From: Micrococcus cohnii
GTDB taxonomy: Bacteria > Actinomycetota > Actinomycetes > Actinomycetales > Micrococcaceae
Reading direction: 5' to 3'
Assembly: GCF_014205175.1 (NCBI RefSeq)
Contig: NZ_JACHNA010000001.1
Coordinates: 992,001 to 1,056,000 of the forward strand
Length of the DNA stretch: 64,000 nucleotides
Within the stretch, counting starts at the first letter, position 1. Each line of letters opens with the position of its first letter. Below are positions 47,027 to 56,584 of the stretch, one piece after another. The notes below the pieces were generated by a model that worked only from the letters and a program-made list of their open reading frames with translations, made no database searches and was not told the origin of the DNA. A program made the position numbers and the translations under genes.

Positions 47027-47845
47027 GTGAGCAACGACAGGCAGACCACGCGCGGCAAGTACCCCACCGTGATGGGGGTGGACATCGGCGGCACTGGGAC
47101 CAAGGGCGGGCTGGCGCGCCTCGGCTCCGGGGCGAAGGCCGGCACCCTGCGAGGCGATCGGTTCCGCCTGCCCACGCCGCAGCCGGCCATGCCGGCGACG
47201 GTGGCGCAGACGGTCGCGCAGGTGGCCGCCGAGCTCGGCTCACGGGAGAAGGCCCCGCCGGCCGGCTCGGCCGTCGGCGTCTGTTTCCCGTCGATCATCC
47301 GTGGTGGCGTGTGCTGCTCGGCGAGCAACATCGACTCCAGCTGGATCGGCACCGATGTGGCCGACCTGCTCGCCACGCACTTGGACCGCCCCGTGACCGT
47401 CCTGAACGACGCGGACGCCGCCGGCCTCGCCGAGGCGCGCTACGGAGCCGGACGCGGGCGCTCCGGCACCGTCATGGTGGTCACTCTGGGCACGGGCATC
47501 GGCGGCGCCCTGATCCACGACGGTCGGCTCGTGCCGAACTTCGAGGCGGGCGCACTCGAGCTGGACGGCGTGATGGCCGAGTCCCGTGCCTCGGCCAAGG
47601 CGCGTGAGCGCGAGGGGCTCTCGTGGTCCGAATACGCTGCACGTCTGCAGCGTTACTTCACCCACCTGGAGCGGGTCTTCTCCCCGGATCTGTTCATCGT
47701 CGGCGGCGGCATCTCCAAGCGCCCCGACGACTACCTGCCGCTGCTGGATCTGAGCACGCAGATCATCCCCGCGCAGCTGCAGAACAACGCGGGCATCGTC
47801 GGCGCGGCTCTGGCGGCGCACGACGACCCGGCCGACGCGAACTGA
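47027..47845 (+). CDS. ppgK: Polyphosphate/ATP glucokinase (ROK family)
   Basis: 272 residues. ROK fold with phosphate loop MGVDIGGTGTKGGL (about 16-29), LNDADAAGLAEARYG with the catalytic Asp, and TLGTGIGGALI. Actinobacterial enzymes of this type phosphorylate glucose using polyphosphate or ATP. Polyphosphate use is inferred from family similarity. The start is GTG 47027 without a ribosome site. A 16-bp hairpin follows. Confidence 0.9.
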   Translation: MSNDRQTTRGKYPTVMGVDIGGTGTKGGLARLGSGAKAGTLRGDRFRLPTPQPAMPATVAQTVAQVAAELGSREKAPPAGSAVGVCFPSIIRGGVCCSASNIDSSWIGTDVADLLATHLDRPVTVLNDADAAGLAEARYGAGRGRSGTVMVVTLGTGIGGALIHDGRLVPNFEAGALELDGVMAESRASAKAREREGLSWSEYAARLQRYFTHLERVFSPDLFIVGGGISKRPDDYLPLLDLSTQIIPAQLQNNAGIVGAALAAHDDPADAN

Positions 47846-47869
47846 CCGACCGCGGCGGTCCCGGACAGA

Positions 47870-47909
47870 CCGAGGGCGGTTCCGGCTTCCCCTCCGGAAC
47901 CGCCCTCGG
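47870..47909. terminator. Bidirectional terminator between ppgK and nrdR
   Basis: A 16-bp stem (47870-47885 with 47894-47909) and 8-base loop. Confidence 0.8.
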
Positions 47910-47977
47910 CCATTCTCGAGCCGATCCGGAAATGCCACCGTCGGGGCGGCCCGCTCGGATCAGCCTCGCGCCATACT

Positions 47978-48469
47978 CTAGCGGGTGAACAGGCGCGGCT
48001 GTAAAGCGGGACGACGCGGGGTCTCCCCAGTCTCCCGCAGGTCGTCGAGCGCGGCCTGGAAGTCCTGCAGGGACTCGAAACCCCGGTAGACCGAGGCGAA
48101 GCGCAGATACGCCACCTGGTCGAGCCGACGCAGCGGTTCGAGGATCGCCAGCCCCACGTCGTGAGCGTCCACCTCCGCGTGTCCGGTCGCCCGGATGGCC
48201 TCCTCGACCTCCTGGGCGAGCATCGCCAGGTCGTCGCTCGTCACGGGTCGGCCCTGGCATGCCTTGCGCACTCCGTTGATGACCTTCGACCGGTCGAACG
48301 GCTCCGCCACGCCCGAGCGCTTGACCACCGTGAGCGCCGTCGTCTCCATCGTCGTGAATCGTTTGTGGCAGGACTGACACTGGCGTCGGCGTCGGATGGC
48401 CGACCCGTCCTCCAGAGAGCGCGAGTCGACGACCCGAGAGTCCTCGTGCCGACAGTAGGGGCAGTGCAC
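47978..48469 (-). CDS. nrdR: Transcriptional repressor NrdR
   Basis: 163 residues. An N-terminal zinc ribbon (HCPYC...CQSCHKRF) is followed by an ATP-cone domain ([23 protein letters not shown]). It represses ribonucleotide reductase genes when dATP is bound. The start is GTG 48469, giving the family-standard VHCPYC N-terminus, with GGAGG 7 bases upstream. The longer reading from 48538 is not family-like. It lies downstream of dnaE on the same strand. Confidence 0.94.
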   Translation of the reverse strand: MHCPYCRHEDSRVVDSRSLEDGSAIRRRRQCQSCHKRFTTMETTALTVVKRSGVAEPFDRSKVINGVRKACQGRPVTSDDLAMLAQEVEEAIRATGHAEVDAHDVGLAILEPLRRLDQVAYLRFASVYRGFESLQDFQAALDDLRETGETPRRPALQPRLFTR

Positions 48470-48571
48470 GGTCGCCTCCTCGAAGCGCGCGGGAACAGTG
48501 GTGGACGCAGACCGACCCGGGGCCGGGCCTGCGCCCATGCTACGTCCGCCGTGGCCCGGGCGCGGCTCCCG

Positions 48572-51500
48572 TCAGCTCAGGCAGTTCGAACCGAGCAGAA
48601 TCTTCAGGTCCCCGAACAGGGCCGGGTTCGGACTGACCCGGAACTGCGGCGCCAGCTGGAACACCTCGGTCGACCGCTGCCCGACCAGCTGCAGCCGCAC
48701 GTCGTTCGGTCCCTCGTGGTTGCGCAAGGTGTCCGCGAGCTGCCCCATCAGGTCCTGGGTCGCCCGGAACGAGGGAATCGAGATCGTGACCGGGCCTGCG
48801 TCAGCGTCCTTGAGCTCGGGGATGGTCATCTCCTGCGCCGAGAGCACAACCGACCCGTCATCACGACGCTGCACGCGCCCGCGCACCGCCACCACGAGGT
48901 CCTCAGCCAGCATCATCGCGATCGGGGCGTACACCTGGCCGAAGAACATCACGTCCATCGAGGCACCGAGATCCTCGATCTCGCAGCGGGCGTACGCATT
49001 GCCTGAACTCTTGGCCACACGTCGCTCCAGGGTCGTGATGAGCCCGGCGATCGTCACCGACGATCCGTCGGCGGGTCCGTCGTCGTCGAGCACGCGGGTG
49101 ATCTGCGTGTCCGCGTACTGGCCGAGCACCCCGTCGAGCCCCTGCAACGGGTGGTCCGAGACGTAGAGGCCCAGCATCTCGCGTTCGAAGGCAAGTTTGT
49201 CCTTCTTCGTCCACTCCGGCAGCTCCGGCACGACCACGGACTCCTGCTGCTGGTCCTCGGCCGCGTCCGCCGCACCGCCCAGCGCGAAGATGTCGAAGGT
49301 GAACTCGCCGTGGTCCTCCTTGCGCTTCTGGGCGACGGTCGCGTCGACCGCCTCCTCGTGCACCGCGAGCAGCGCCCGGCGCGCATAGCCGAGCGAGTCG
49401 AACGCGCCGGCCTTGATCATCGACTCGATCGTGCGCTTATTGCACACCGCCAGCGGCACTTTGGCCAGGAAGTCGCCGAACGAGGTGTAGGCGCCCTTGT
49501 CCTCGCGTCCGGCGACCATGCCCGTGACGACGTTCGCGCCCACGTTGCGCACCGCGCCCATGCCGAAGCGGATGTCGGTGCCCACCGGGGTGAAATTCTG
49601 GTGGGACTCGTTCACGTCCGGCGGCAGCACCGTGATGCCCATGTGGCGGCACTCGTTGAGGTACATCGCCAGCTTGTCCTTGTCGTCGCCGACGGAGGTG
49701 AGCAGTGCGGCCATGTACTCGGCCGGGTAGTGGGCCTTGAGGTAGGCCGTCCAGTACGAGACGAGGCCGTAGGCGGCCGAGTGCGCCTTGTTGAACGCGT
49801 AGTCGGAGAAGGGCAGCAGAATGTCCCACAGGGCCGTGACGGCGGCCTCCGAGTACCCGTTGTCCAGCATGCCCTGGTGGAAGGCGACGTACTGCTTGTC
49901 CAGCTCCGCCTTCTTCTTCTTGCCCATCGCCCGGCGCAGGATGTCCGCCTGGCCGAGCGTGTACCCGGCGACCTTCTGCGCGATGGCCATGACCTGCTCC
50001 TGATACACGATCAGGCCGTAGGTCGTGTCGAGGATCTCCTTGAGCGGCTCCTCGAGCTCGGGATGGATCGGCGTGATCTCCTGCTGCCCGTTCTTGCGCA
50101 GTGCGTAGTTGGTGTGCGAGTTGGCGCCCATCGGCCCTGGCCGGTAGAGCGCGATGGTCGCGGAGATGTCCTCGAAGTTGTCGGGGCGCATCATCTTCAG
50201 CAACGCACGCATCGGCCCGCCGTCCAGCTGGAACACGCCCAGGGTGTCGCCTCGGGCCAGCAGCTCGTACGAGGCCGGATCGTCGACGTCGAGGGTCTCC
50301 AGGTCCAGGTCGACGCCCTGGTTCGCCTTCACGTTCTCGATGGCGTCCGAGATGATCGTGAGGTTGCGAAGCCCCAGGAAGTCCATCTTGATCAGCCCCA
50401 GCGACTCCGCCATCGGGTAGTCGAACTGGGTAATGACCTGGCCGTCCTGCAGGCGACGCATGATCGGGATGACGTCGATGACCGGCTCCGAGGACATGAT
50501 CACCCCGGCCGCGTGCACGCCCCACTGACGTTTGAGCCCCTCGATGCCCTTCGCGGTCTCGAAAACCTCCTTGGCCACGGGGTCCGACCCGATCAGCTCG
50601 CGGAACTCACCCGCCTCGCCGTAGCGCGGCGCGTCCGGGTTCTCGATGTCTTTGAGCGGGATGTCCTTGGCCATCACCGCCGGGGGCAGCGCCTTCGTCA
50701 GGGACTCGCCCATCGAGAAGGGCTGGTCCATCACGCGGGCGGAGTCCTTCAGGGCCTGCTTCGTCTTGATCGTGCCGTAGGTGACGATCATCGTGACGCG
50801 CTCGTCGCCGTACTTGCGCGTGACGTAGTCGATCACCTCGCCGCGCCGGCGGTCGTCGAAGTCGACGTCAAAGTCCGGCATGGACACGCGCTCCGGGTTC
50901 AGGAAGCGCTCGAAGATCAGCCCGTGCTTGAGCGGGTCCAGATCCGTGATGCGCAGCGCGTACGCGACCATCGAGCCCGCGCCCGAGCCGCGGCCCGGGC
51001 CCACGCGGATGCCGTTCTCCTTGGCCCAGTTAATGAAGTCCGCGACGACCAGGAAGTAGCCGGGGAAACCCATGCTGATGATGACGTCGAGCTCATAGTC
51101 CGCCTGCGCGCGCGAGGCCTCAGGGACGCCGTCGGGGTACCGATAGGCCAGGCCCGTGGCGACCTCCTTGATCAGCCAGCTCGTCTCGTCCTCCCCCTCG
51201 GGCGTGGGGAACTCCGGCATGTAATTGGCATCGGTGTCGAACGACGTCTCACACCGCTCGGCGATCAGCAGCGTGTTGTCGCAGGCCTCGGGCAGCTCCT
51301 TGAACAGCTCGCGCATCTGCCGCGGGGACTTCAGGTAGTACTCCGTGCCGGAGAACGCGAAGCGGGAGCCGCCTTCGTCGTAGCTGGGCTCGTTGAGCTT
51401 GGATCCGGACTGCAGCGCCAGCAGCGCCTCATGCGCCTTCGAGTCGTGCTCATGTGTGTAGTGCAGGTCGTTCGTCGCGACGAAGGGCAGGTCCAAGTCC

Positions 51501-52171
51501 TTGGCCAGCCGGCGCAGGTCGGTCATGACGCGGCGCTCGATGTCGAGTCCGTGGTGCATGACCTCGCAGAAGTAGTTGTCCTTGCCGAAGATGTCCCGGA
51601 AATCCGACGCCGCCTGCAGGGCCTCGCGATACTGGCCCAGGCGAAGGCGGGTCTGCACCTCGCCCGAGGGGCAGCCGGTCGTCGCGATCAGGCCCGTGGA
51701 GTACTGGCTGAGCAGCTCCTTGTCGATGCGCGGCCACTTGGCGTACACCGAGTCCAGCGAGGCGATCGAGCTCATCCGGAACAGGTTGTGCATCCCGGTG
51801 TTGTTCTCGCTGAGCAGGGTCATGTGCGTGTAGGCGCCGCCGCCGGAGACGTCGTCGCCCTTCTGGTGCGGCTCGCCCCAGCGGGTCTTCTCCTTGTCCG
51901 TGCGGTGCTGGCCGCCCGGGGTCACGTAGGCCTCCAGCCCGATGATCGGTTTCACGCCGGCCGCCGTGGCCTTCGACCAGAAGTCGTAGGCGCCGAACAG
52001 GTAGCCGTGGTCCGTGATGGCCAGCGAGTCCATGCCGAGTCGGTTGGCCTCGGCGAACAGGTCGTCGAGCTTCGCGGCCCCGTCGAGCATCGAGTACTCA
52101 GTGTGCGTGTGCAGGTGGACGAAGCCGCCGTCCTTGACGGCCTCGGCGGTGGTCTCTGCGGACGCGGTCAT
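48572..52171 (-). CDS. dnaE: DNA polymerase III alpha subunit (DnaE1)
   Basis: 1199 residues, the replicative polymerase. The N-terminal PHP domain keeps the metal-binding residues (HLHTHTEYS at about 19-27, ITDHG), so it may provide proofreading as in mycobacterial DnaE1. The polymerase active-site Asp residues are in MPDFDVDFDD (about 431-440). The tandem HhH, OB domain (VTIAGLITTLERRVAKSSGNAYA) and the C-terminal domain follow. ATG 52171 is chosen for GAGGTG upstream; GTG 52180 would add three residues. The C-terminal LLGSNCLS is normal for the family. Confidence 0.96.
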   Translation of the reverse strand: MTASAETTAEAVKDGGFVHLHTHTEYSMLDGAAKLDDLFAEANRLGMDSLAITDHGYLFGAYDFWSKATAAGVKPIIGLEAYVTPGGQHRTDKEKTRWGEPHQKGDDVSGGGAYTHMTLLSENNTGMHNLFRMSSIASLDSVYAKWPRIDKELLSQYSTGLIATTGCPSGEVQTRLRLGQYREALQAASDFRDIFGKDNYFCEVMHHGLDIERRVMTDLRRLAKDLDLPFVATNDLHYTHEHDSKAHEALLALQSGSKLNEPSYDEGGSRFAFSGTEYYLKSPRQMRELFKELPEACDNTLLIAERCETSFDTDANYMPEFPTPEGEDETSWLIKEVATGLAYRYPDGVPEASRAQADYELDVIISMGFPGYFLVVADFINWAKENGIRVGPGRGSGAGSMVAYALRITDLDPLKHGLIFERFLNPERVSMPDFDVDFDDRRRGEVIDYVTRKYGDERVTMIVTYGTIKTKQALKDSARVMDQPFSMGESLTKALPPAVMAKDIPLKDIENPDAPRYGEAGEFRELIGSDPVAKEVFETAKGIEGLKRQWGVHAAGVIMSSEPVIDVIPIMRRLQDGQVITQFDYPMAESLGLIKMDFLGLRNLTIISDAIENVKANQGVDLDLETLDVDDPASYELLARGDTLGVFQLDGGPMRALLKMMRPDNFEDISATIALYRPGPMGANSHTNYALRKNGQQEITPIHPELEEPLKEILDTTYGLIVYQEQVMAIAQKVAGYTLGQADILRRAMGKKKKAELDKQYVAFHQGMLDNGYSEAAVTALWDILLPFSDYAFNKAHSAAYGLVSYWTAYLKAHYPAEYMAALLTSVGDDKDKLAMYLNECRHMGITVLPPDVNESHQNFTPVGTDIRFGMGAVRNVGANVVTGMVAGREDKGAYTSFGDFLAKVPLAVCNKRTIESMIKAGAFDSLGYARRALLAVHEEAVDATVAQKRKEDHGEFTFDIFALGGAADAAEDQQQESVVVPELPEWTKKDKLAFEREMLGLYVSDHPLQGLDGVLGQYADTQITRVLDDDGPADGSSVTIAGLITTLERRVAKSSGNAYARCEIEDLGASMDVMFFGQVYAPIAMMLAEDLVVAVRGRVQRRDDGSVVLSAQEMTIPELKDADAGPVTISIPSFRATQDLMGQLADTLRNHEGPNDVRLQLVGQRSTEVFQLAPQFRVSPNPALFGDLKILLGSNCLS

Positions 52172-52219
52172 CGGGGGCACCTCTTCGGCGGGTCGGAGTG
52201 GTCAGGTCGCGCGACGCGG

Positions 52220-53176
52220 TCAGCGCTCGCGCAGCAGGGTCAGCGCGTGCGCCAGATCGTGCGGATACTCAGAGACGATCTCGAGGTGCTCACCCGTGAC
52301 CGGGTGCGGCAACTCGAGTCGATGGGCGTGCAGCCATTGGCGGGTCAGGCCCAGCTCGGCCGCCTGCCGCGGATTCGCCCCGTAGGTCAGATCGCCGACG
52401 CAGGGGTGTCGCAGGGCGGAGGTGTGCACACGAATCTGATGGGTGCGGCCGGTCTCGAGTCGGACCCTCAGCAGCGAGGCGCCCGCGAACATCTCGATTG
52501 TCTCGTAGTGCGTCACCGACGCACGGCCCCCGTCGATGACGGCGAAACGCCACGCATGGCCGGGGTGACGTCCGATCGGAGCGTCGATCGTCCCCTCGAG
52601 CGGGTCCATCATGCCCTGGACCAGCGCGTGGTAGATCTTCGTCGGCACCCGATCGCGGAACTGATCCTTCAACACCGTGTAGGCCTGCTCGGTCTTGGCC
52701 ACAGCCATCACGCCGGTGGTGCCCACGTCCAGGCGGTGCACGATTCCCTGTCGTTCCTGCGCGCCCGAGGTCGAGATGTCGTAGCCGAGCGCCGCCAGGC
52801 CCCCGGCCACCGTCGGCCCGAGCCAGCCGGGAGAGGGATGCGCCGCCACGCCGGTGGGCTTGTCCACGGCGAGCATGTGCTCATCCTCGTACAGGATGCG
52901 CATGTCCTCCACGATCTCGACCCTCACTTCCCGTCCGTCGGCGTCCTCGGGGACCTCGACCACGATGATCTCACCGGCCACGGCCTTCGCGGACTTCGCC
53001 AGGACGCGGTCGCGCCGACCGGTGCGGGTCTGAGCGCGGACCAGGCCGCGTGCGAACAGGTCGGCCAGCGCCGAACGGGACACCGCGTGCTGCTCGGCGA
53101 GCAGAGCGTCGCAGCGGCGTCCGGCCTGCTCCTCACGGACCTCATACCGCACGGTGATGCCGGGGCGCAGCGCCAT
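52220..53176 (-). CDS. rluD: RluD-type pseudouridine synthase
   Basis: 318 residues. N-terminal S4-like RNA-binding segment (GRRCDALLAEQHAVSRSALADLF), then the catalytic domain with Asp in GIVHRLDVGTTG, and RTHQIRVH. It modifies uridines in rRNA, probably 23S by analogy with RluD. The ATG is immediately after the lspA stop, so the two are one transcript. Confidence 0.92.
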   Translation of the reverse strand: MALRPGITVRYEVREEQAGRRCDALLAEQHAVSRSALADLFARGLVRAQTRTGRRDRVLAKSAKAVAGEIIVVEVPEDADGREVRVEIVEDMRILYEDEHMLAVDKPTGVAAHPSPGWLGPTVAGGLAALGYDISTSGAQERQGIVHRLDVGTTGVMAVAKTEQAYTVLKDQFRDRVPTKIYHALVQGMMDPLEGTIDAPIGRHPGHAWRFAVIDGGRASVTHYETIEMFAGASLLRVRLETGRTHQIRVHTSALRHPCVGDLTYGANPRQAAELGLTRQWLHAHRLELPHPVTGEHLEIVSEYPHDLAHALTLLRER

Positions 53177-53737
53177 TCAGCCGCGCCCCACGGTGTCACC
53201 GGTGGCGGCCTCGACGTGGTGGTCGCGTTCCTCACCCTCGCGGGTCCCGTCGAGGCGTCGACCCGTGAGCACCAGCAGCGCCAGCGCGATCATCGAGCAC
53301 ACGATGAACGAGTCCGCGACGTTGAACACCGCGAAATGCGGCACGGAGATCATGTCCACGACGTGCCCGCGCGCGAAGGACGGGGGCCGGAAAAGACGGT
53401 CGGTCAGGTTGCCCAGCACCCCGCCGAGCAGTCCGCCGAGGCATAGCGCCCACGGCCGCGAGCGGACTCGCACCAACGCGACGAGCGCACCGACCGCGAC
53501 GATCGTCTGGACGAGCGTGAACACCCAGGTCATCGACGTTCCGATCGAGAAGGCCGCACCCGGGTTCAGGACGTGGTGCCAGCGCAGCAGCCCCGGGAGG
53601 ACATCGATGCTCTCCCCCACGGCCAGAGTCGCCTCGACCCATGCCTTGCTCCCCTGGTCCGCGGCATAGGCGGCCGCCGCCACGACCGCGGCGAGCCCGC
53701 CGAGGCGACGCCCCGCGGGGTCCGCGGAAGCGCTCAT
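53177..53737 (-). CDS. lspA: Lipoprotein signal peptidase (signal peptidase II)
   Basis: 186 residues with four membrane helices and the two catalytic Asp motifs GNLTDR and FNVADS. It cuts the signal peptide from diacylated prolipoproteins. The C-terminal tail is charged. ATG 53737 overlaps the yggT stop (ATGA). divIVA, which commonly sits between yggT and lspA in actinobacteria, is absent here. Confidence 0.93.
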   Translation of the reverse strand: MSASADPAGRRLGGLAAVVAAAAYAADQGSKAWVEATLAVGESIDVLPGLLRWHHVLNPGAAFSIGTSMTWVFTLVQTIVAVGALVALVRVRSRPWALCLGGLLGGVLGNLTDRLFRPPSFARGHVVDMISVPHFAVFNVADSFIVCSMIALALLVLTGRRLDGTREGEERDHHVEAATGDTVGRG

Positions 53738-54021
53738 GCGATCCCCCGCAGCACCAGCTTCGCCAGGCTGACGGCCAAGTAGAGCACGATGAACGCCAGG
53801 TCCAGGGCGATGCCGCCCAGCTGCAGCGGAGGGACCACGCGGCGCACGGCCGCCAGGGGACGGTCGGTCAGGGCCGCGACGGCACTGGCCAGCACCAGCA
53901 CGATTCCTCGGGGACGCCACTGCGGCGCGAACGCCTCCACGACGTCCAGCACGATGCGCAGCGTCAGCACGAGCTGCGCCAGCGTCAGGACGATGTAGAG
54001 CAGGTTCAGCAGCGTGATCAT
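53734..54021 (-). CDS. YggT family membrane protein
   Basis: 95 residues with two hydrophobic segments, the first at LLNLLYIVLTLAQLVLTLRI, and the YggT pattern LTDRPLAAVRRVVPP then GIALDLAFIVLYLAV. YggT proteins are found next to sepF in many bacteria, with a suspected role in division or membrane integrity. ATG 54021 lies 9 bases after sepF. Confidence 0.88.
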   Translation of the reverse strand: MITLLNLLYIVLTLAQLVLTLRIVLDVVEAFAPQWRPRGIVLVLASAVAALTDRPLAAVRRVVPPLQLGGIALDLAFIVLYLAVSLAKLVLRGIA

Positions 54022-54030
54022 GCGATCGGG

Positions 54031-54729
54031 TCAGTCCTCGTCGAACAGGTCGGTGGACTCGGACTTCTTCTCGGCGTCCTCGCCGACGACCTCCACATCG
54101 GCCGGAGACAGCAGGAACACCTTGCTGGTGATGCGGGTGATCGTCCCGTGCAGGCCGAACACCAGACCGGCGGCGAAGTCGACGAGACGCTTGGCCTCGT
54201 TGTCGCCCAGCTCGGTGACGTTCATGATCACGGGGGTGCCGTCACGGAAGGCCTCGCCGATGGACTTCGCGTCGTTGTAGGAGCGCGGGTGGACGGTGGT
54301 CAGAGTGCGCACAGAGGCTCCTTCGGTCGACGAGGCTGCGGCTCGCTTGATGGGGGTGACGGGGGCACGGTACTCGCCCTCCGAGGCGCGGTCGGTGCTC
54401 GACCGGGTGCGGGAGGACGACGCGTCCGCGGCTCGGGCCGCGGCGGAGTCCGTGCCGCGGGGGGCGGCCGGCCGGCTGCCTGAGCGGGGAGCGGGCGCCT
54501 GCGCTTCGACGCTGCGTGGCGCCGGCCGGCGGGTCTGCTCGGCGCGCGGAGCCTCGCGCTCGGCCGGCTCGGTCCGCCGGACCTGCTCGGTCTCGATGGG
54601 CCCGGTGTCCACCGCATCGTGCTCGTCGCGCACGTCAGCGGCACGCCGCGGCGCGGGACGAGGATCGTCGTACTCCTCGCCATCGGCCAGGCCGAGGTAG
54701 ATCATCGTCTTCTTCAAGGCGCCAGACAT
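54031..54729 (-). CDS. sepF: Cell division protein SepF
   Basis: 232 residues. The N-terminal membrane-binding helix region is [17 protein letters not shown] long Arg/Ala/Pro-rich low-complexity linker (about 20-135) follows, then the SepF core with [18 protein letters not shown] and [23 protein letters not shown]. It tethers FtsZ filaments to the membrane and takes the place of FtsA, which is absent here as in other actinobacteria. GAAGGAAG precedes the ATG. The linker is long for the family. The 142 bases between it and yggS show no clear signal. Confidence 0.94.
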   Translation of the reverse strand: MSGALKKTMIYLGLADGEEYDDPRPAPRRAADVRDEHDAVDTGPIETEQVRRTEPAEREAPRAEQTRRPAPRSVEAQAPAPRSGSRPAAPRGTDSAAARAADASSSRTRSSTDRASEGEYRAPVTPIKRAAASSTEGASVRTLTTVHPRSYNDAKSIGEAFRDGTPVIMNVTELGDNEAKRLVDFAAGLVFGLHGTITRITSKVFLLSPADVEVVGEDAEKKSESTDLFDED

Positions 54730-54871
54730 ACGTCGCTTCCTTCACGGGGGATGATCGCTTGCGCCGACGGGGCTCGCGATCGCCGTCACTTGCGGTCTGT
54801 TCTTCGACACGGCCGCTGTCGTCCGCGCCAGTCACGGCGCGACGGACACGCGGGCGCGCCGTGGGACCACG

Positions 54872-55651
54872 CTATCCCACGCGCGTGGTCCCACCCAGAA
54901 TGTCCGAGCCCACCCTCAGGTGTGTCGCCCCGGCCGCGACGGCCTGCTCGAGGTCGGCGCTCATGCCCATCGACAGCCAGTCCGCCTCCGGGTGGCTCTC
55001 GCGCAGGCGCGCGCCGTGCCGGGCCAGGCCGGCGAACGCCTCGGCCGGATCGATGCCGCGCGGGGCCACACACATCAGGCCGCGCAGGCGCAGCCGCGGG
55101 CGGGCTGCGATGGTCGCAGCGATCTCGGCGATCGCGTCGGGGGCGGCCCCGCCACGTGCCCCGATGCCCACGGGCCGCTCCTGTGGCGGTCGTGGGTCGA
55201 GGTCGACCTGCACGAGGCAGTCCAGCGGCTCGCGTTCGGACTCGCCGGCGGCGTGCGCCCGTTCGGCGGCGACGTCCATGGCACGGCCCAGCGCCTCGAC
55301 CAGGTCGACCCGGTCCACAGAGTGCACCGCGGAGGCGTAGCGCACGACGTACTTGGACTTATTCGTCTGCAGCTGGCCCACGAAGTGCCAGCGCGGGGCG
55401 CTCGCTCCCGCAGCCTGCGCGACGGCAGCGGCCTTGGGGCGCGCCTCCTGATCGCGGTTCTCCCCCACGTTCCGCACCCCGGACTCCACCAGGGCGAGCA
55501 CGTCCGTGGCCGGGTGCGTCTTGGTGACGACGATCAGCTCCGGCGCCTGAGTCCGACCGGCGTCCTGGCACGCAGCCGCGATGCGTGCGCGCACCTCGGC
55601 CAGGGCGGCTGCGATCTGCTCTCGGCGTGACTGCTGTCTGGCCTCCGTCAT
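54872..55651 (-). CDS. YggS/PLPBP family pyridoxal phosphate-binding protein
   Basis: 259 residues. PLP-binding Lys in ELIVVTKTHPATDVLALVE, plus WHFVGQLQTNKSKYV, and LSMGMSADLEQAVAAGATHLRVG with the phosphate site. It is a vitamin B6 homeostasis protein without known catalysis. ATG 55651 overlaps the pgeF stop (ATGA); an in-frame reading to 55723 lies inside pgeF. Confidence 0.92.
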   Translation of the reverse strand: MTEARQQSRREQIAAALAEVRARIAAACQDAGRTQAPELIVVTKTHPATDVLALVESGVRNVGENRDQEARPKAAAVAQAAGASAPRWHFVGQLQTNKSKYVVRYASAVHSVDRVDLVEALGRAMDVAAERAHAAGESEREPLDCLVQVDLDPRPPQERPVGIGARGGAAPDAIAEIAATIAARPRLRLRGLMCVAPRGIDPAEAFAGLARHGARLRESHPEADWLSMGMSADLEQAVAAGATHLRVGSDILGGTTRVG

Positions 55652-56538
55652 CGGTGGGCTGTCCCTTCTGCACTCTTCGACCGTGTCCCTGGCGGCGAGG
55701 TCCGCGGGGCGTGCTCGGTCCACACGACTCCCACGAAACGTCCGCGCCCGGGGGCTCGACGATGGGAGAACAGCCGCTGGTCCTCCCGGGTGCAGGCCTC
55801 CACGCGTTCGACCTCGACACCCAGCCGACTCAGGACCGCCTGCGCCCCGGCGCGCAGGTCGAGCGCGGGGGTGCCCCAGGACGTCACGGCCTCGGCCTCC
55901 GGCAGGATGCGCACGCTCTCTCGGCGGAGCTTCTCGGGGACCTCATAGCAGGCGCCGCAGATGCTCGGACCGATCCACGCGCGCAGGGTGGGGCTACAGG
56001 CGCCACTCTGCGCCTGTGCGGACCGACGTAAACGGGCCACCGTGTTCTGCAGCACACCGTCGAGCAGACCGCGGCGCCCCGCGTGGGCCACCGCCGTGGC
56101 GCCCGTCGACTCGTCGACGAACACGACCGGCAGGCAGTCAGCGACCATGATCGCCAGAGGCGTCATTCCGTCGTGACTGACCAGGGCGTCCGCCTCGGCC
56201 TGCCCACCAGGGGACGCCGCGGCGCCGCCCCAGGCGTGGCCGGTGGCGTCCACGACATCGGCAGAGTGAACCTGCCGGACATAGGCGGTCGAGCCCGCAG
56301 CGACGCCCATGGCGGACTCGAGCGCACGGCGGGACCGGGCCACCTCGGCCTCGGTCCCGCCCCCGTCGGGTCCGCCGAGCACGTGGAAGGCCAGGTTCCC
56401 GGCGGCCACGCCGGTGAACCCGAAGCGCACAGTGCGCGCTTCGTTCGGCGTGCTCACCGGAACCGAGGCCAGATGCACGAACGGGCCGGAGGCCGTCGTG
56501 CCGACCGCCTCCGGCCCCGTGGGATGCGACATGGTCAT
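55648..56538 (-). CDS. pgeF: Peptidoglycan editing factor PgeF (laccase-domain, YfiH)
   Basis: 296 residues. Zinc-site residues are in YVRQVHSADV, VADCLPVVFVD and AHAGRRGLLDGV, with IGPSICGACYEV further on. E. coli PgeF removes misincorporated L-Ser from peptidoglycan precursors, and some homologues act on purine nucleosides. Starts at ATG 56538 or 56532. It lies 46 bases after ftsZ. Confidence 0.9.
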   Translation of the reverse strand: MTMSHPTGPEAVGTTASGPFVHLASVPVSTPNEARTVRFGFTGVAAGNLAFHVLGGPDGGGTEAEVARSRRALESAMGVAAGSTAYVRQVHSADVVDATGHAWGGAAASPGGQAEADALVSHDGMTPLAIMVADCLPVVFVDESTGATAVAHAGRRGLLDGVLQNTVARLRRSAQAQSGACSPTLRAWIGPSICGACYEVPEKLRRESVRILPEAEAVTSWGTPALDLRAGAQAVLSRLGVEVERVEACTREDQRLFSHRRAPGRGRFVGVVWTEHAPRTSPPGTRSKSAEGTAHR

Positions 56539-56584
56539 GCCCCTCGCTGCGCTCCGCCTCGGGTCGAGGCCGGAACGCCGCCGA

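Noticed and set aside
49151-53446. A 1431-codon open frame opposite dnaE and rluD
   Set aside because: It mirrors the strongly G+C-biased third positions of dnaE. The translation is low-complexity (His/Arg/Gly/Val) with no domain, and it crosses two real genes.
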